Counted from the stretch's first letter, positions 14,915 through 23,243 are shown. The stretch: 64,000 nucleotides of DNA from G963665405 sp963665405 (GCA_963665405.2 OY762261.2:806001-870000); one strand, 5' to 3'. Translations and numbers: made by a program. Notes: generated by a model from the sequence alone, not told the origin.

Positions 14915-16049
14915 TCTATCCAGATCGGTGGCTATCGTCGGCGTCGCGGAATCCGACGAAATCGGCAGGGTCGAGAACAAGTCGTCTCTTCAGCACCACG
15001 CCGAGGCCGCGCACAACGCTCTGGAGGACGCGGGACTGACGATCGGCGACGTGGACGGCCTCCTGACGGCCGGCTACTCGAGCCTCGTCGTTGCCGAGTA
15101 CCTCGGCATCGAGCCGAGCTATACGAACGGCACCAACATCGGCGGCTCGTCTTTCATCCTGCACCTGGCTCACGCCGTGGCCGCCATCAACGCGGGGTAC
15201 TGCGAGGTGGCTCTGGTCACCCACGGGGAGGCGGGACGCAGTGCCAGGGATCGGGCTAGACGCGACCCGGCTGAGCCTGGCGAGCAGTTCGAGGTGCCGT
15301 ACGGATTCATCGGAGCGCCCGTCGGCTACTCGATGGCCTGCCGCAGATACATGCACGAATACGGCGAAGATCGGACCCGTCAGGGCATGGCAGACGTTGC
15401 GATCGCCACCCGCAAATGGGCCCTGATGAATCCGAAGGCGTACATGAAGGACCCTACAACACTCGACGACTACCACGGCTCGCGTTGGGTCTCGTGGCCC
15501 TTCCACCTCCTCGACTGCTGCCTGGTGACCGATGCGGGCGGCGCCTACGTGGTCACGACGGCAGAGCGCGCCCGGAATCTCAAGAAGAAGCCGGTATGGG
15601 TCCTCGGAGCCGCGGAGGCCCACGATCACGCCATCGTGAGTCAGATGCCCGACCTGACGTCCACGGTCGCCAGGGAGACGGGCAAGAAAGCCCTCGCCAG
15701 GGCCGGCGTCGTCCTCGGCGACATCGACCTGGCGATGATCTACGACTCCTTCACTTACACCGTCCTGGTGACACTCGAATCGCTGGGCTTCTGTGGGAAG
15801 GGGGAGGCCGCTGACTTCGTGAGAGACCAGCGCACGGCGCCCGGCGGTGACTTCCCAATGAACACGTCGGGAGGAGGCCTCTCGTACACCCACACGGGCA
15901 TGTACGGGATGTTCCTCGTCGTCGAGGCCGTAAGACAGCTCCGCGGCGAGTGCGGAGAGCGTCAGCTCCCGGACCCGAAGATATCCCTGATCAACGGGAC
16001 AGGGGGCATCCTGTCGTCCGCAAGCACCGCAATCGTGGCGGTGGACTAG
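14907..16049 (+). CDS. thiolase-like protein (lipid-transfer/SCPx type), catalytic Cys missing
   Basis: This 380-residue thiolase-fold protein is of the acetyl-CoA acetyltransferase/lipid-transfer group. The region that normally reads N-x-x-C-x-S-G appears as NIGGSSF, so the acylated cysteine is replaced by Gly. The later conserved block NTSGGGLSYTHTG is present. Such proteins usually work with a DUF35 OB-fold partner, and that partner is the next gene (30-bp gap). Some pairs act in steroid side-chain or acyl-CoA retro-aldol metabolism, others are uncharacterised; the substrate cannot be assigned here. It overlaps panC by 8 bp, which seems to be operon packing rather than functional linkage. 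Confidence 0.85.
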   Translation: MRDLSRSVAIVGVAESDEIGRVENKSSLQHHAEAAHNALEDAGLTIGDVDGLLTAGYSSLVVAEYLGIEPSYTNGTNIGGSSFILHLAHAVAAINAGYCEVALVTHGEAGRSARDRARRDPAEPGEQFEVPYGFIGAPVGYSMACRRYMHEYGEDRTRQGMADVAIATRKWALMNPKAYMKDPTTLDDYHGSRWVSWPFHLLDCCLVTDAGGAYVVTTAERARNLKKKPVWVLGAAEAHDHAIVSQMPDLTSTVARETGKKALARAGVVLGDIDLAMIYDSFTYTVLVTLESLGFCGKGEAADFVRDQRTAPGGDFPMNTSGGGLSYTHTGMYGMFLVVEAVRQLRGECGERQLPDPKISLINGTGGILSSASTAIVAVD

Positions 16050-16080
16050 CGGGACCGCCCGACACACCTGGAGGTAAACT

Positions 16081-16509
16081 GTGACCGCCACCTACAACAA
16101 GCCGATCCCCAGGCCCCAGGGGGAGTCGGACGTCTACTGGCAGAAGGCGCGTGAGCACGAGCTATGGCTGAGAAGATGCGACGCGTGCGGGCAGGCCTAC
16201 TTCTACCCCCGCGACATCTCGCCCTGCTGCTTCTCTAAGAACACGTCCTGGATGAAGGCCAGCGGCAGGGCGTCCCTCTACACGTACGCCATAGTCCACC
16301 GCTCACCCCATCCCGGGTACGCCGGTGAGGCTCCGTTCGTGACGGCCATAGTGGAGCTTGAAGAGGGGCCGCGCATGCCCACGAACATCGTCGGCGTCGA
16401 CGACCCCGCCCCTGAGAAGCTGACCATCGGGATGCCTCTGGAGGTGACCTTCGAGGACATCACCGACACCATGACGCTGCCCAAGTTCAGACCCGTCCAG
16501 CAGGGATGA
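16081..16509 (+). CDS. DUF35 Zn-ribbon/OB-fold protein, partner of the thiolase-like gene
   Basis: This 142-residue protein has an N-terminal rubredoxin-like zinc ribbon (CDACGQAYFYPRDISPCC, near residue 35) followed by an acyl-CoA-binding OB-fold (ASLYTYAIVHRSPHPGYA, PMLPTNIVGV-like segment, KLTIGMPLEVTFEDI). The start is GTG at 16081, supported by GGAGG six bases upstream. DUF35 proteins typically form complexes with thiolase-like subunits, and this one directly follows such a gene. The acyl-CoA handled is unknown. Confidence 0.88.
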   Translation: MTATYNKPIPRPQGESDVYWQKAREHELWLRRCDACGQAYFYPRDISPCCFSKNTSWMKASGRASLYTYAIVHRSPHPGYAGEAPFVTAIVELEEGPRMPTNIVGVDDPAPEKLTIGMPLEVTFEDITDTMTLPKFRPVQQG

Positions 16510-16520
16510 TCCTAGGAATC

Positions 16521-16574
16521 GGGGAGTGCAGAGGGGCTTCGCCCCTCTGCCGGGAGTCTGAGGGTGTCCCTCAG
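16521..16574 (+). repeat. double-hairpin intergenic repeat, copy 1
   Basis: Hairpin 1 is a perfect 10-bp stem (16528-16537 with 16541-16550) closed by TTC. Hairpin 2 is CTGAGGG-tgt-CCCTCAG (16558-16574), embedded in GGGAGTCTGAGG...CCCTCAGATATT. The second half is shared with copies at about 50780 and 58490, while the first hairpin differs in sequence but not in position. It lies between converging genes and could act as a terminator, but its recurrence elsewhere marks it as a repeat family. Confidence 0.7.
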
Positions 16575-16580
16575 ATATTA

Positions 16581-16597
16581 CCCCCCCCCCCCCCCCC
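16581..16597. repeat. homopolymer of 17 C
   Basis: An uninterrupted run of 17 C directly follows repeat copy 1. Comparable runs occur at 50662-50687 (26 G) and 52193-52211 (19 C), all intergenic. It may be a genuine slippage-prone tract or a sequencing/assembly artefact. Confidence 0.9.
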
Positions 16598-16629
16598 AAC
16601 CAGGGTGAGGACGCGCCGAAGGCCCGTTT

Positions 16630-17358
16630 CTACATGAAGATCTCGGAGAACTTCCGGATGATCCGGTCTGGGCGTACGAGGCTTCCATCGGGGAGCCCCT
16701 GCCCCGCGACATCGATCCAGATGGAGAAGATACCCAGCCGCTGCGGCGCCGCAACCTCCCACTCGAGATTGTCTCCGACCATCCACGCCTGCTCCGGAGG
16801 CGTGTCCAGCCGGTCGAGCGCGTGGACATACACTTCTGAGTCGGGCTTACCCCGTCCGAACTCACCCTCTATCAGAATGTAGTCGAAGTAACCGATCAGG
16901 CCGAAGCGTTCGATCTTGGCGGTCTGTGTGATCGAGTTACCGTTCGTTACCAGGGCGAGCCGTACATGCTCGCCCCTGAGGCGCTCCAGTGTCTCGACGG
17001 CACCCGGCTCGAGCCTGATCGATCGCTGCCTGCACGCAAGGTAGGACCGGCCGATCTCGTCCACCAGAGCGGCTTTGCCCTCGATTCCGAGTCTGGAAAA
17101 TGCCGCCCCGATGTTTCCCGGCAGCGCAAAATCCAGACTCAGGCGGCCCTCACGGTGTCTTGCCGGATCGCTCCAGAACCACTCCATTTGCTGCTTGATC
17201 GCACCATAGAGGGCCTCCGGCCCGTGGCCATCCACCTGGGGAGAAAACCACTCGCACACGGACCTCAAGCACCGGTCGGCATAGTGCGAGCTCGCCAGGA
17301 CGGTGTCGTCCAGGTCCACGAGCATCGCCGCTGGGAGACCGGGTCCGCCGGAGCTCAT
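16630..17358 (-). CDS. HAD-superfamily hydrolase
   Basis: This 242-residue haloacid-dehalogenase-fold phosphatase-like protein has motif I MLVDLDDTVL (nucleophile Asp plus acid/base Asp), motif II LVTNGNS and motif III/IV GRGKPDSEVYVHAL with MVGDNLEWEV. It resembles the YjjG/pyrimidine-nucleotidase-like subgroup with a helical C1 cap. The substrate is probably a small phosphoester; nothing in the context narrows it. Its ATG overlaps the TGA of the DUF971 gene upstream, so the two are co-transcribed. Confidence 0.85.
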   Translation of the reverse strand: MSSGGPGLPAAMLVDLDDTVLASSHYADRCLRSVCEWFSPQVDGHGPEALYGAIKQQMEWFWSDPARHREGRLSLDFALPGNIGAAFSRLGIEGKAALVDEIGRSYLACRQRSIRLEPGAVETLERLRGEHVRLALVTNGNSITQTAKIERFGLIGYFDYILIEGEFGRGKPDSEVYVHALDRLDTPPEQAWMVGDNLEWEVAAPQRLGIFSIWIDVAGQGLPDGSLVRPDRIIRKFSEIFM

Positions 17359-17717
17359 CCCTCCGCCACTGCTCCGGCGTCGTCTTCGGCGGACCCTGCG
17401 GCCGGCACCTTACACTCGTCGCACTTGCACAGCCTCCGGAGGAGGTCGAACGGGTAGATTCCGGTGAAGTGCGCGTCGCTCCAGAGGAACTGGACGGCAT
17501 AGCGTCCAACCATCAGGTGGTCTTCGGCCCGGATGTCGGCTGCGACCGAAACCGGGTCCAGGAGCTTACGGTTGGTCCACTCCTCGACGCACTCGGCGCA
17601 GCCGCAGTTGATTCGCAGATACTTCGGGTCGTATGTGCTGGTGTGGCCGTCGTTCCACCGGACCGTGACGGCGGTCGATGAGAGCTCTATTTCGTCGATA
17701 CCCAGTCGCTCGCTCAT
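17355..17717 (-). CDS. DUF971 protein (gamma-butyrobetaine hydroxylase N-terminal-like)
   Basis: This 120-residue protein has the fold found at the N-terminus of gamma-butyrobetaine hydroxylase. The family pattern VTVRWNDGHTSTYDPKYLRINCGCAEC is abbreviated here: WNDGH and LRINCGCAECVEEW are both visible, followed by FTGIYPFDLLRRLCKCDEC. The four cysteines (GCAEC, CKCDEC) suggest a metal site. Small stand-alone DUF971 proteins are often near iron-sulfur or Mrp-type genes, but none is adjacent here. Its only neighbour is the HAD gene, which overlaps it by 4 bp. Confidence 0.85.
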   Translation of the reverse strand: MSERLGIDEIELSSTAVTVRWNDGHTSTYDPKYLRINCGCAECVEEWTNRKLLDPVSVAADIRAEDHLMVGRYAVQFLWSDAHFTGIYPFDLLRRLCKCDECKVPAAGSAEDDAGAVAEG

Positions 17718-17832
17718 TCGGACGATCCGGCGCGCTCCCCTCTCAGGTGATCCGTCTCAGGCTTCGGCACGAGCATCCAGTATATTGGATGGCTTGAAGC
17801 ATACGCCAGTTCGAGCTGGCGGACGACTGCGG

Positions 17833-18717
17833 TCAGGAGGAGAGCCGGCCCCACAGAAGCGCCTCGGCGTTGGCGCCCGACACGGCCTCCTTGGCCGATT
17901 GGGATAGCTCCGACTCCTCGATCTCTGCGAGGACGCGCTCCGCGCGCACCAACGGGAAGTCGCTGCCGAACAGAATCCGCTCATGTCCGGCCAGCGAGGC
18001 CACGACCGGGAAGACACGCGGCGTGTACAGAAAGGGCGAGGCGCCGGTGTCGAAGTAGACGTTCTCGAGCGCGTCGCGGACCTCGGGCATGAGCGAGTAG
18101 AACGGCAGGCCCCCGCCCCAGTGGGCGAACACCAGGGGGACATCCGGATTTCCCAGGATGAACCTCCAGAGCTTCCCCGGCGTGTTGTCGCCCTTGCCCT
18201 TGTACGCGTGCCCTACCGGCTCCGAGGAGTGTGTGACCACGATGAGACGTCGTTCTCTGACGACCTCCATCAGGGGTCGCATTACGGTCGGGTCGTCGAG
18301 GTCGTATCCCTGGGTGTCCGGGTGTAGCTCCCCGACGCCCATGAGTCCGGCGTCGGCGCAGCGCTCGGCCTCCCTGGCAGCTCCATCGCCCCATGCCGGA
18401 TTCAGTCCGCCGAACCCAACAAGCCGTTCGGGATACCGGCCGGTCGACTCGATCAGATAGTCGTTGGCGTCGCGGGCGAGAGCTTGGTCCGTCCACCCGA
18501 CACCCATCACCACCGACACGTCCACGCCATCCTCGTCCATCGAGGCGATCAGGTCCTCCGCGTTCGCCATGCGGGACTTAGGGTCGCTGTACAGCTCGGC
18601 CAGGGTGGCGTCCCGCTCCGCGTAGCGAAGCCGGTCACGCGCCAGCCAGTCGGGGAAGACGTGCGTGTGAAAGTCTACGACCCTGGCAGCCCAGGGACGG
18701 CAGCCCTTCTGGGTCAT
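17833..18717 (-). CDS. amidohydrolase-family (Amidohydro_2) metal-dependent hydrolase
   Basis: This 294-residue TIM-barrel protein has the N-terminal metal motif VVDFHTHVFPDWL (HxH). It also has VSVVMGVGWTDQALARDANDYL, VVTHSSEPVGHA, VFAHWGGGLPFY and RILFGSDFPLV (C-terminal metal-binding Asp in GSDFP). These motifs place it in the Amidohydro_2/ACMSD-like group, which decarboxylates or hydrolyses small carboxylic substrates. The substrate is unknown. Its ATG overlaps the stop of manC (ATGA), so it is the second gene of that operon, with no obvious metabolic link to GDP-mannose. Confidence 0.87.
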   Translation of the reverse strand: MTQKGCRPWAARVVDFHTHVFPDWLARDRLRYAERDATLAELYSDPKSRMANAEDLIASMDEDGVDVSVVMGVGWTDQALARDANDYLIESTGRYPERLVGFGGLNPAWGDGAAREAERCADAGLMGVGELHPDTQGYDLDDPTVMRPLMEVVRERRLIVVTHSSEPVGHAYKGKGDNTPGKLWRFILGNPDVPLVFAHWGGGLPFYSLMPEVRDALENVYFDTGASPFLYTPRVFPVVASLAGHERILFGSDFPLVRAERVLAEIEESELSQSAKEAVSGANAEALLWGRLSS

Positions 18718-20201
18718 GGAGGATCTTGACGGTCGTACCGGTCGTCGAAGCGCTCTATGTCGTCCTCTCCCAGATAGCCGCCGAGCTGGACCTCGATGAT
18801 TTCGAGAGTTTCCTTGCCAGGGTTTTCCAACCTGTGCGTTACCTGTTTCGGGACGTACGCCGACTGGTTCTCTGTCAGCAGGAAGAGCTCGCTTCCTCTC
18901 GTAATCCTAGCCGTCCCTCTGACGACCACCCAGTGCTCGCCTCGATGCTGGTGCTTCTGAAGCGAGAGCGCGGCACCCGGGTCTATCTTGATGCGCTTCA
19001 CCTTGAACCCGTCGCCGGTGTCCAGCACGTCGTAGCTGCCCCAGGGACGGTGGACCTCGCGGTGGTCCTCGTACTCGGGACGCCGGTCCGTCTCGAGCTG
19101 GCTGACGAGATCCCGGACCTCCTGGGCACTGTCCTTGCGGGCCACCAGAACGGCGTCCGAGGTTTCGACCACGATCACGTTGGACAGCCCGACCGCCGCC
19201 AACAGGCGGTGATTCGAGATCAGGAGCGAGTCGTCCACCGCCTGCATGTGGACGTCCCCTAGCACGACGTTGCCGCTCCGGTCCGCATCGCCCTCCTCCC
19301 ACACGGAGGACCAGGAACCCAGGTCCGACCAGCCGGCATCGAGCGCCAGAACGACACAGTCCGCGGACTCCCCGTCACCGGCAGGAGAGTTCTTGGCATC
19401 AGCCGCTCTCTCCATGACGGCGTAGTCGATCGAGTCGCTGGGACAAGCGACGAAGGCCTGTTCGTCGGGCCGGTAGAACTTGCCGTCGCGTCTGCCGCGT
19501 GAATAGGCGATCCTGCATGCCTTCGAGATGTCCGGCCTGTAGTGACCGAGCTCCCTCAGCCAAACCGACGCCCGCACCATGAAGATGCCGCTGTTCCAAA
19601 GGTACTCGCCGGAGTCGACATAGGCCTGAGCGGCCTTCTCATCCGGTTTCTCGACGAAGGCGGACACCCGCGACGGCTCCGCTTCCGATCCGTCGGCGGA
19701 GGGCTCGATCGCCTGTCCCATTCGGAGGTATCCGTATCCGGTGACGGCCCCGGTCGGCACGATTCCAAACATCACGAGCCGGCCGCACCGGGCCAACGAC
19801 TCGCCCGCCCTAGCGGCGGCGCGGAACGCCTCCGGCTCCCTGATCAGGTGGTCTGCCGGCGACACGAGCATGACCGGATCGGGGTCTTCGCCCTCCTTGT
19901 CGTCCAGGAGCGCCAGCGCCGCGAGGCTCAGAGCGGGAGCCGTGTTACGTCCTACGGGCTCCAGGATGAGGGAGGAGAGGTCGATCCCTTCCTGGCGCGC
20001 CTGCGCCAGCGCCAGGAAGCGGTGCTCCTCGTTGCTGACCACGATCGGCGGAGCGGCCCCCTCGATTCCGTCGAGCCGAAGAAGCGTCTCCTGAAACATC
20101 GTGCGCCGGCCGGTAAGGGGCAAGAACTGCTTGGGGTAGTGCTGGCGCGACATCGGCCACAGACGCGTGCCGGACCCGCCTGCGAGAATTACCGGGTTCA
20201 A
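18714..20201 (-). CDS. manC: mannose-1-phosphate guanylyltransferase / mannose-6-phosphate isomerase
   Basis: This 495-residue bifunctional enzyme makes GDP-mannose for surface polysaccharides. The N-terminal nucleotidyltransferase has PVILAGGSGTRLWPMSR (GTP-binding signature), HYPKQFLPL and SPADHLI. The C-terminal cupin (about residues 375-480) has RPWGSYDVLDTGDGFKVKRI, SLQKHQHRGEHWVVVRGTA and QSAYVPKQVTHRLENPG, typical of type II phosphomannose isomerase. A TATAAT box lies at 20233-20228 on the minus strand, about 27 bp upstream of the start, so the leader is very short. The amidohydrolase gene overlaps its stop. Confidence 0.95.
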   Translation of the reverse strand: MNPVILAGGSGTRLWPMSRQHYPKQFLPLTGRRTMFQETLLRLDGIEGAAPPIVVSNEEHRFLALAQARQEGIDLSSLILEPVGRNTAPALSLAALALLDDKEGEDPDPVMLVSPADHLIREPEAFRAAARAGESLARCGRLVMFGIVPTGAVTGYGYLRMGQAIEPSADGSEAEPSRVSAFVEKPDEKAAQAYVDSGEYLWNSGIFMVRASVWLRELGHYRPDISKACRIAYSRGRRDGKFYRPDEQAFVACPSDSIDYAVMERAADAKNSPAGDGESADCVVLALDAGWSDLGSWSSVWEEGDADRSGNVVLGDVHMQAVDDSLLISNHRLLAAVGLSNVIVVETSDAVLVARKDSAQEVRDLVSQLETDRRPEYEDHREVHRPWGSYDVLDTGDGFKVKRIKIDPGAALSLQKHQHRGEHWVVVRGTARITRGSELFLLTENQSAYVPKQVTHRLENPGKETLEIIEVQLGGYLGEDDIERFDDRYDRQDPP

Positions 20202-20227
20202 CGCGGCTTCACGCTCATGAACCTCTT

Positions 20228-20233
20228 ATTATA
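20228..20233 (-). promoter_or_regulatory. -10 box of the manC operon
   Basis: A perfect TATAAT on the minus strand lies 27 bp upstream of the manC ATG. I see no convincing -35 at the right distance. Confidence 0.4.
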
Positions 20234-20265
20234 GCGGTAGTCAGGCGCACTCGACTCGGGATGAG

Positions 20266-20652
20266 CTAGACCCTGATCCCGTTGAGGTACGACATGCGGG
20301 GCTCCTTGCTCAACATCTGCATCCACTTCGCCATCATCCCGGTCTCGGTCCTCCACGCCATGTACCTTTCGTGGTGGCCCCTCGATTCCCACTCCTCGAT
20401 TATCACCAGATGGTTGGGGTCGTCGTCACCCTCGTAGAGTCTGACCTCGTTACAGCCGTCGTAGGCGCGGGTGTCCGAAAGGCCCTCTTTCATAGACCAC
20501 TATCCTCGTCGCCATCGGTGCATGCCTCCTTGCTTGCGCTGTCTTCAGCCGTCGTAGGCGCGGGTGTCCGAAAGGCCCTCTTTCATCGCGCCTACCAGCT
20601 CATCCCGGTTCTCGGACTTTACGTCCAGCTCGACCACTATCCTCGTCGCCAT
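20266..20652 (-). pseudogene. ABM-domain (antibiotic biosynthesis monooxygenase-like) gene broken by a partial tandem duplication
   Basis: The gene starts normally at ATG 20652 (AGGAGG 10 nt upstream) with MATRIVVELDVKSENRDELV and AMKEGLSDTRAYDG, but a TGA follows at codon 36. The missing continuation (CNEVRLYEGDDDPNHLVIIEEW to 20266) lies downstream after a second, internally deleted copy of the 5' end. Rejoined, the two halves give a typical ABM/YgiN-like small protein of about 100 residues. Translation could restart at ATG 20493 (MKEGLSDTRAYDGCNEV), giving a 75-residue protein without the first beta-strand. Family members act as small quinone or heme monooxygenases, or are uncharacterised. 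Confidence 0.75.
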
Positions 20653-20683
20653 CGGTGCATGCCTCCTTGCTTGCGCTGTCTTC
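20453..20683 (-). repeat. imperfect tandem duplication of the ABM gene 5' end
   Basis: Segment 20454-20493 recurs at 20547-20586, and 20496-20546 recurs at 20633-20683, including ribosome-binding site and start codon. In the left copy two bases (AG) replace the 46 bases 20587-20632 of the right copy. Duplication followed by deletion explains the broken gene. Confidence 0.85.
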
Positions 20684-20790
20684 GATCTGGGCTCCGCGGC
20701 CGACTCTCTCAACCCATCGGATACTGGAACTCCAAGCCCATTGTAACCCGGCGACTGCACGCGCCGAAAGCTTTCTTCCTCTGCCCCCGT

Positions 20791-21558
20791 CTACTGTGCG
20801 GTGACGCCACCGTCAACGATCAGCTCCGCGCCTGTGACGTACGACGACTCGTCCGATGCCAGGTACAGTATCACCTGAGCGATCTCCTCCGACGCCGCTA
20901 TTCTCCCGAGCGGCACCTCCGCCACCCGCGAGGCGAGCGCCTCCGGAGGGGCCAGCAAAGATAGGGTAAGCGGGGTGAATACATAGCCCGGATGGACCGA
21001 GTTGACCCTGATCCCCTCGGAGGCGTACTGGACGGCGGCCGCCTTGGCCAGGCTGCGCATGGCGGACTTGGCCGCCTGGTACGCCGTGACCGTGTACGTA
21101 CCGACGATGCCGTGCATCGAAGAGATGTTGATGATCGAGCCGCCGCCCGCGCGCCGCATCTCCGGGATGGAGTACTTGCACCCCAGGAAGGCCCCGCGGG
21201 CGTGTACCGCCATCTGCTCGTCCCACTCCTCTACGGTCGTGTTCTCGATCTTGTCGCCGGCGGCGGTCCCGGCGTTGTTGACCAGGATGTCCAGCCGGCC
21301 CAGGCGCGACACCTCGTCCATCGCTCTTTGCCAGCTCTCCTCGCTCCTCACATCCAGGTGGACGAAGGTGGCGTCGCCTCCGCTCTCGCGGATGTCGGCG
21401 GCGGTCTTCTCTCCGAGCCCATCGTTGATGTCGGCGATTATCAGCCGCGCGCCCTCGCCGGAGAAGAGCCAGGCGGTCGCGCCTCCAATGCCCATCAGTT
21501 CGCCCCGGACGCCCGTCGCGGCCCCCGTTATGAGCGCAACCTTGTCTTTCAGTCTCAT
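20791..21558 (-). CDS. SDR-family oxidoreductase, third of a tandem array
   Basis: This 255-residue classical short-chain dehydrogenase uses NAD(P)H and acts on an unidentified alcohol or ketone. It has the glycine motif VALITGAATGVRG, the NNAG motif (LDILVNNAGTAAGD), catalytic Ser in IINISSMHG, Tyr-x-x-x-Lys in YQAAKSAM, and the end SSYVTGAELIVDGG. The ATG is at 21558; the preceding SDR ends at 21567. The glycine loop carries an unusual insertion (GVRGELMGIGGATAW) shared by all three copies, so they arose by local duplication. Which substrates the three divide between them cannot be seen. Confidence 0.92.
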   Translation of the reverse strand: MRLKDKVALITGAATGVRGELMGIGGATAWLFSGEGARLIIADINDGLGEKTAADIRESGGDATFVHLDVRSEESWQRAMDEVSRLGRLDILVNNAGTAAGDKIENTTVEEWDEQMAVHARGAFLGCKYSIPEMRRAGGGSIINISSMHGIVGTYTVTAYQAAKSAMRSLAKAAAVQYASEGIRVNSVHPGYVFTPLTLSLLAPPEALASRVAEVPLGRIAASEEIAQVILYLASDESSYVTGAELIVDGGVTAQ

Positions 21559-21566
21559 CCGATCAG

Positions 21567-22340
21567 CTACTGTGCGGTCACGCCGCCATCGATGAGGAGC
21601 TCGGCTCCGGTCACATAGGAGGACTCGTCCGACGCCAGGTACAGGATCCCCTGCGCGACCTCCTCGGCCCGGCCCAGCCGTCCCATAGGCACCTGGGAAA
21701 CCAGCCATTCGAGTCTGCCAGGGTGATCTCTGACGCCAGGCTCGACCATCGGCGTCAGAACGTACCCAGGGTGAATCGAATTGACCCGGATTCCTTCTCC
21801 GGCGTACTGGACCGCCGCAGCCTTGGTGAACGATCGAATCGCGCCCTTGGCCGCGTGGTACGCGGCGGCGATGGGGCTGCCGATGATTCCGTACATCGAG
21901 GAGATGTTGACGATGGACCCGCCGCCCACCTTTCGCATCTCGGGAATCGCATGCCTGGTGCCCAGGAACACACCCTTCGCGTGGACCGCCATCTGGCCGT
22001 CCCATATCTCCATCGTCGTTTCCTCGACGGTCTCTTGTTTGGCGGTACCGGCGTTGTTGACCATGACGTCGAGTTTGCCGAAGGTGGACAGCGTCGCCTG
22101 GATTGCGGCCTCCCAATCCTTTTCCCTGGTCACGTCCAGACGGACGAAGATCGCATCCGCGCCGTGCTTCCTCAGCTGAGCCGCCGTCCTGTTGCCGGTC
22201 TCCTCGTTGATGTCGCTGAGGACTACCTTCGCGCCCTCCTTGACGAACAGCCAGGCGGCGGCCCCACCGAACCCCATGAGCTCGCCCTGGACTCCGGCGG
22301 CGGCTCCGGTGATCACTGCTACCTTGCCTTCGAGTCGCAT
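21567..22340 (-). CDS. SDR-family oxidoreductase, second of a tandem array
   Basis: This 257-residue paralogue has the same architecture as its neighbours: VAVITGAAAGVQGELMGFGG, LDVMVNNAGTAKQE, IVNISSMYG, YHAAKGAI and the end SSYVTGAELLIDGG. Its cofactor loop ends VVLSDINEETGNR, where the Asp favours NAD(H). It lies 46 bp downstream of the first SDR and 8 bp upstream of the third, and almost certainly shares their transcript. Substrate unknown. Confidence 0.92.
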   Translation of the reverse strand: MRLEGKVAVITGAAAGVQGELMGFGGAAAWLFVKEGAKVVLSDINEETGNRTAAQLRKHGADAIFVRLDVTREKDWEAAIQATLSTFGKLDVMVNNAGTAKQETVEETTMEIWDGQMAVHAKGVFLGTRHAIPEMRKVGGGSIVNISSMYGIIGSPIAAAYHAAKGAIRSFTKAAAVQYAGEGIRVNSIHPGYVLTPMVEPGVRDHPGRLEWLVSQVPMGRLGRAEEVAQGILYLASDESSYVTGAELLIDGGVTAQ

Positions 22341-22386
22341 GGTGAACCTCTGACTCCCCTACCGGTCGGCTTCCCGGCTACCAGGC

Positions 22387-23160
22387 CTACTGGGCGACCA
22401 TGCCCCCGTCTATGATCAGCTCCGCGCCGGTGATGTAAGAAGCCTCGTCCGACGCCAGGAAGAGAACTCCGCTGGCCACGTCCTCCGCGTTGCCCACCCT
22501 GCCCATGGGCACGCTCTGCTTCAGTCTGGCGGCCAGGGCTACAGGATCCGAGAACGGCACGACGTTGAGAGGAGTGTCCATCAGCCCCGGATGGATCGAG
22601 TTGACCCTGATCCCGTCCCTGGCGTACTGGATCGCCGCGGCCTTGGAGAGCATCCGAAGGGCGCCCTTGGCGGTCTGGTACCCGGCGGACGTCGGCATAC
22701 CTATGATACCGGCGACCGACGACATGTTGATGATAGAGCCTCCACCCGCCCTCCGCATCTCGGGTGCGCAGTGCTTGATACCGAGGAACGCTCCCTTGGT
22801 GTGGACGGCCATCTGGCCGTCCCAGACCTCGACCGTCGTGTCTTCGATATCGTACCGGGCGGACGTTCCGGCGTTGTTCACGAGAACATCGAGCTTGCCG
22901 TACGTGGACACCGTCATCTTGACCGTGTCGATCCAGTCTTGCTCACTGGTGACGTCGAGCCGTTCAAACCTGGCGTCGAACCCCGCCTCACGTATCTGGG
23001 CTTCGGTTCTACGGCCTTGCTCCTCATTGACGTCGGTCAGTACGACCTTCGCCCCCTCGCGTACGAACCGCCACGCCGACGCCCCGCCGAACCCCATCAG
23101 CTCACCCTGGACTCCAGCGGCCGCCCCGGTGATCAGGGCCACCTTCCCATCGAGTCGCAT
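22387..23160 (-). CDS. SDR-family oxidoreductase, first of a tandem array
   Basis: This 257-residue promoter-proximal member has VALITGAAAGVQGELMGFGG, VVLTDVNEEQGRR (NAD-type Asp), LDVLVNNAGTSARYD, IINMSSVAGI, YQTAKGAL and the end ASYITGAELIIDGG. It is most similar to the second copy through the first 40 residues. An extended -10 box (TGGTATAAT, minus strand) lies about 40 bp upstream. SDR arrays are common in SAR202-like Chloroflexota, and degradation of recalcitrant organic matter has been suggested for them, but nothing in this sequence proves the substrate. Confidence 0.92.
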   Translation of the reverse strand: MRLDGKVALITGAAAGVQGELMGFGGASAWRFVREGAKVVLTDVNEEQGRRTEAQIREAGFDARFERLDVTSEQDWIDTVKMTVSTYGKLDVLVNNAGTSARYDIEDTTVEVWDGQMAVHTKGAFLGIKHCAPEMRRAGGGSIINMSSVAGIIGMPTSAGYQTAKGALRMLSKAAAIQYARDGIRVNSIHPGLMDTPLNVVPFSDPVALAARLKQSVPMGRVGNAEDVASGVLFLASDEASYITGAELIIDGGMVAQ

Positions 23161-23198
23161 CCTGTGCCCCCTACGGCGCCATGCTGCAAGCGCCGGTG

Positions 23199-23207
23199 AT
23201 TATACCA
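23199..23207 (-). promoter_or_regulatory. extended -10 promoter of the SDR array
   Basis: The minus strand reads TG-G-TATAAT (23207-23199), an extended -10 element, about 40 bp upstream of the first SDR start. No clear -35 is needed for this promoter type. Confidence 0.5.
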
Positions 23208-23243
23208 CGCACCTCACGGGTCGATCGGCCGGACCGGACCGCG

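Noticed and set aside
16558..16574. Repeat copy 1 as a simple bidirectional terminator between converging genes
   Set aside because: Its second half recurs at two other loci between genes in other orientations, and no U-run follows the hairpins.
20791..22116. A fusion of two SDR domains, because one long minus-strand frame spans 20791-22116
   Set aside because: The upstream half is an antisense-like reading of the neighbouring SDR in the wrong frame; each SDR has its own start at 21558 and 22340.
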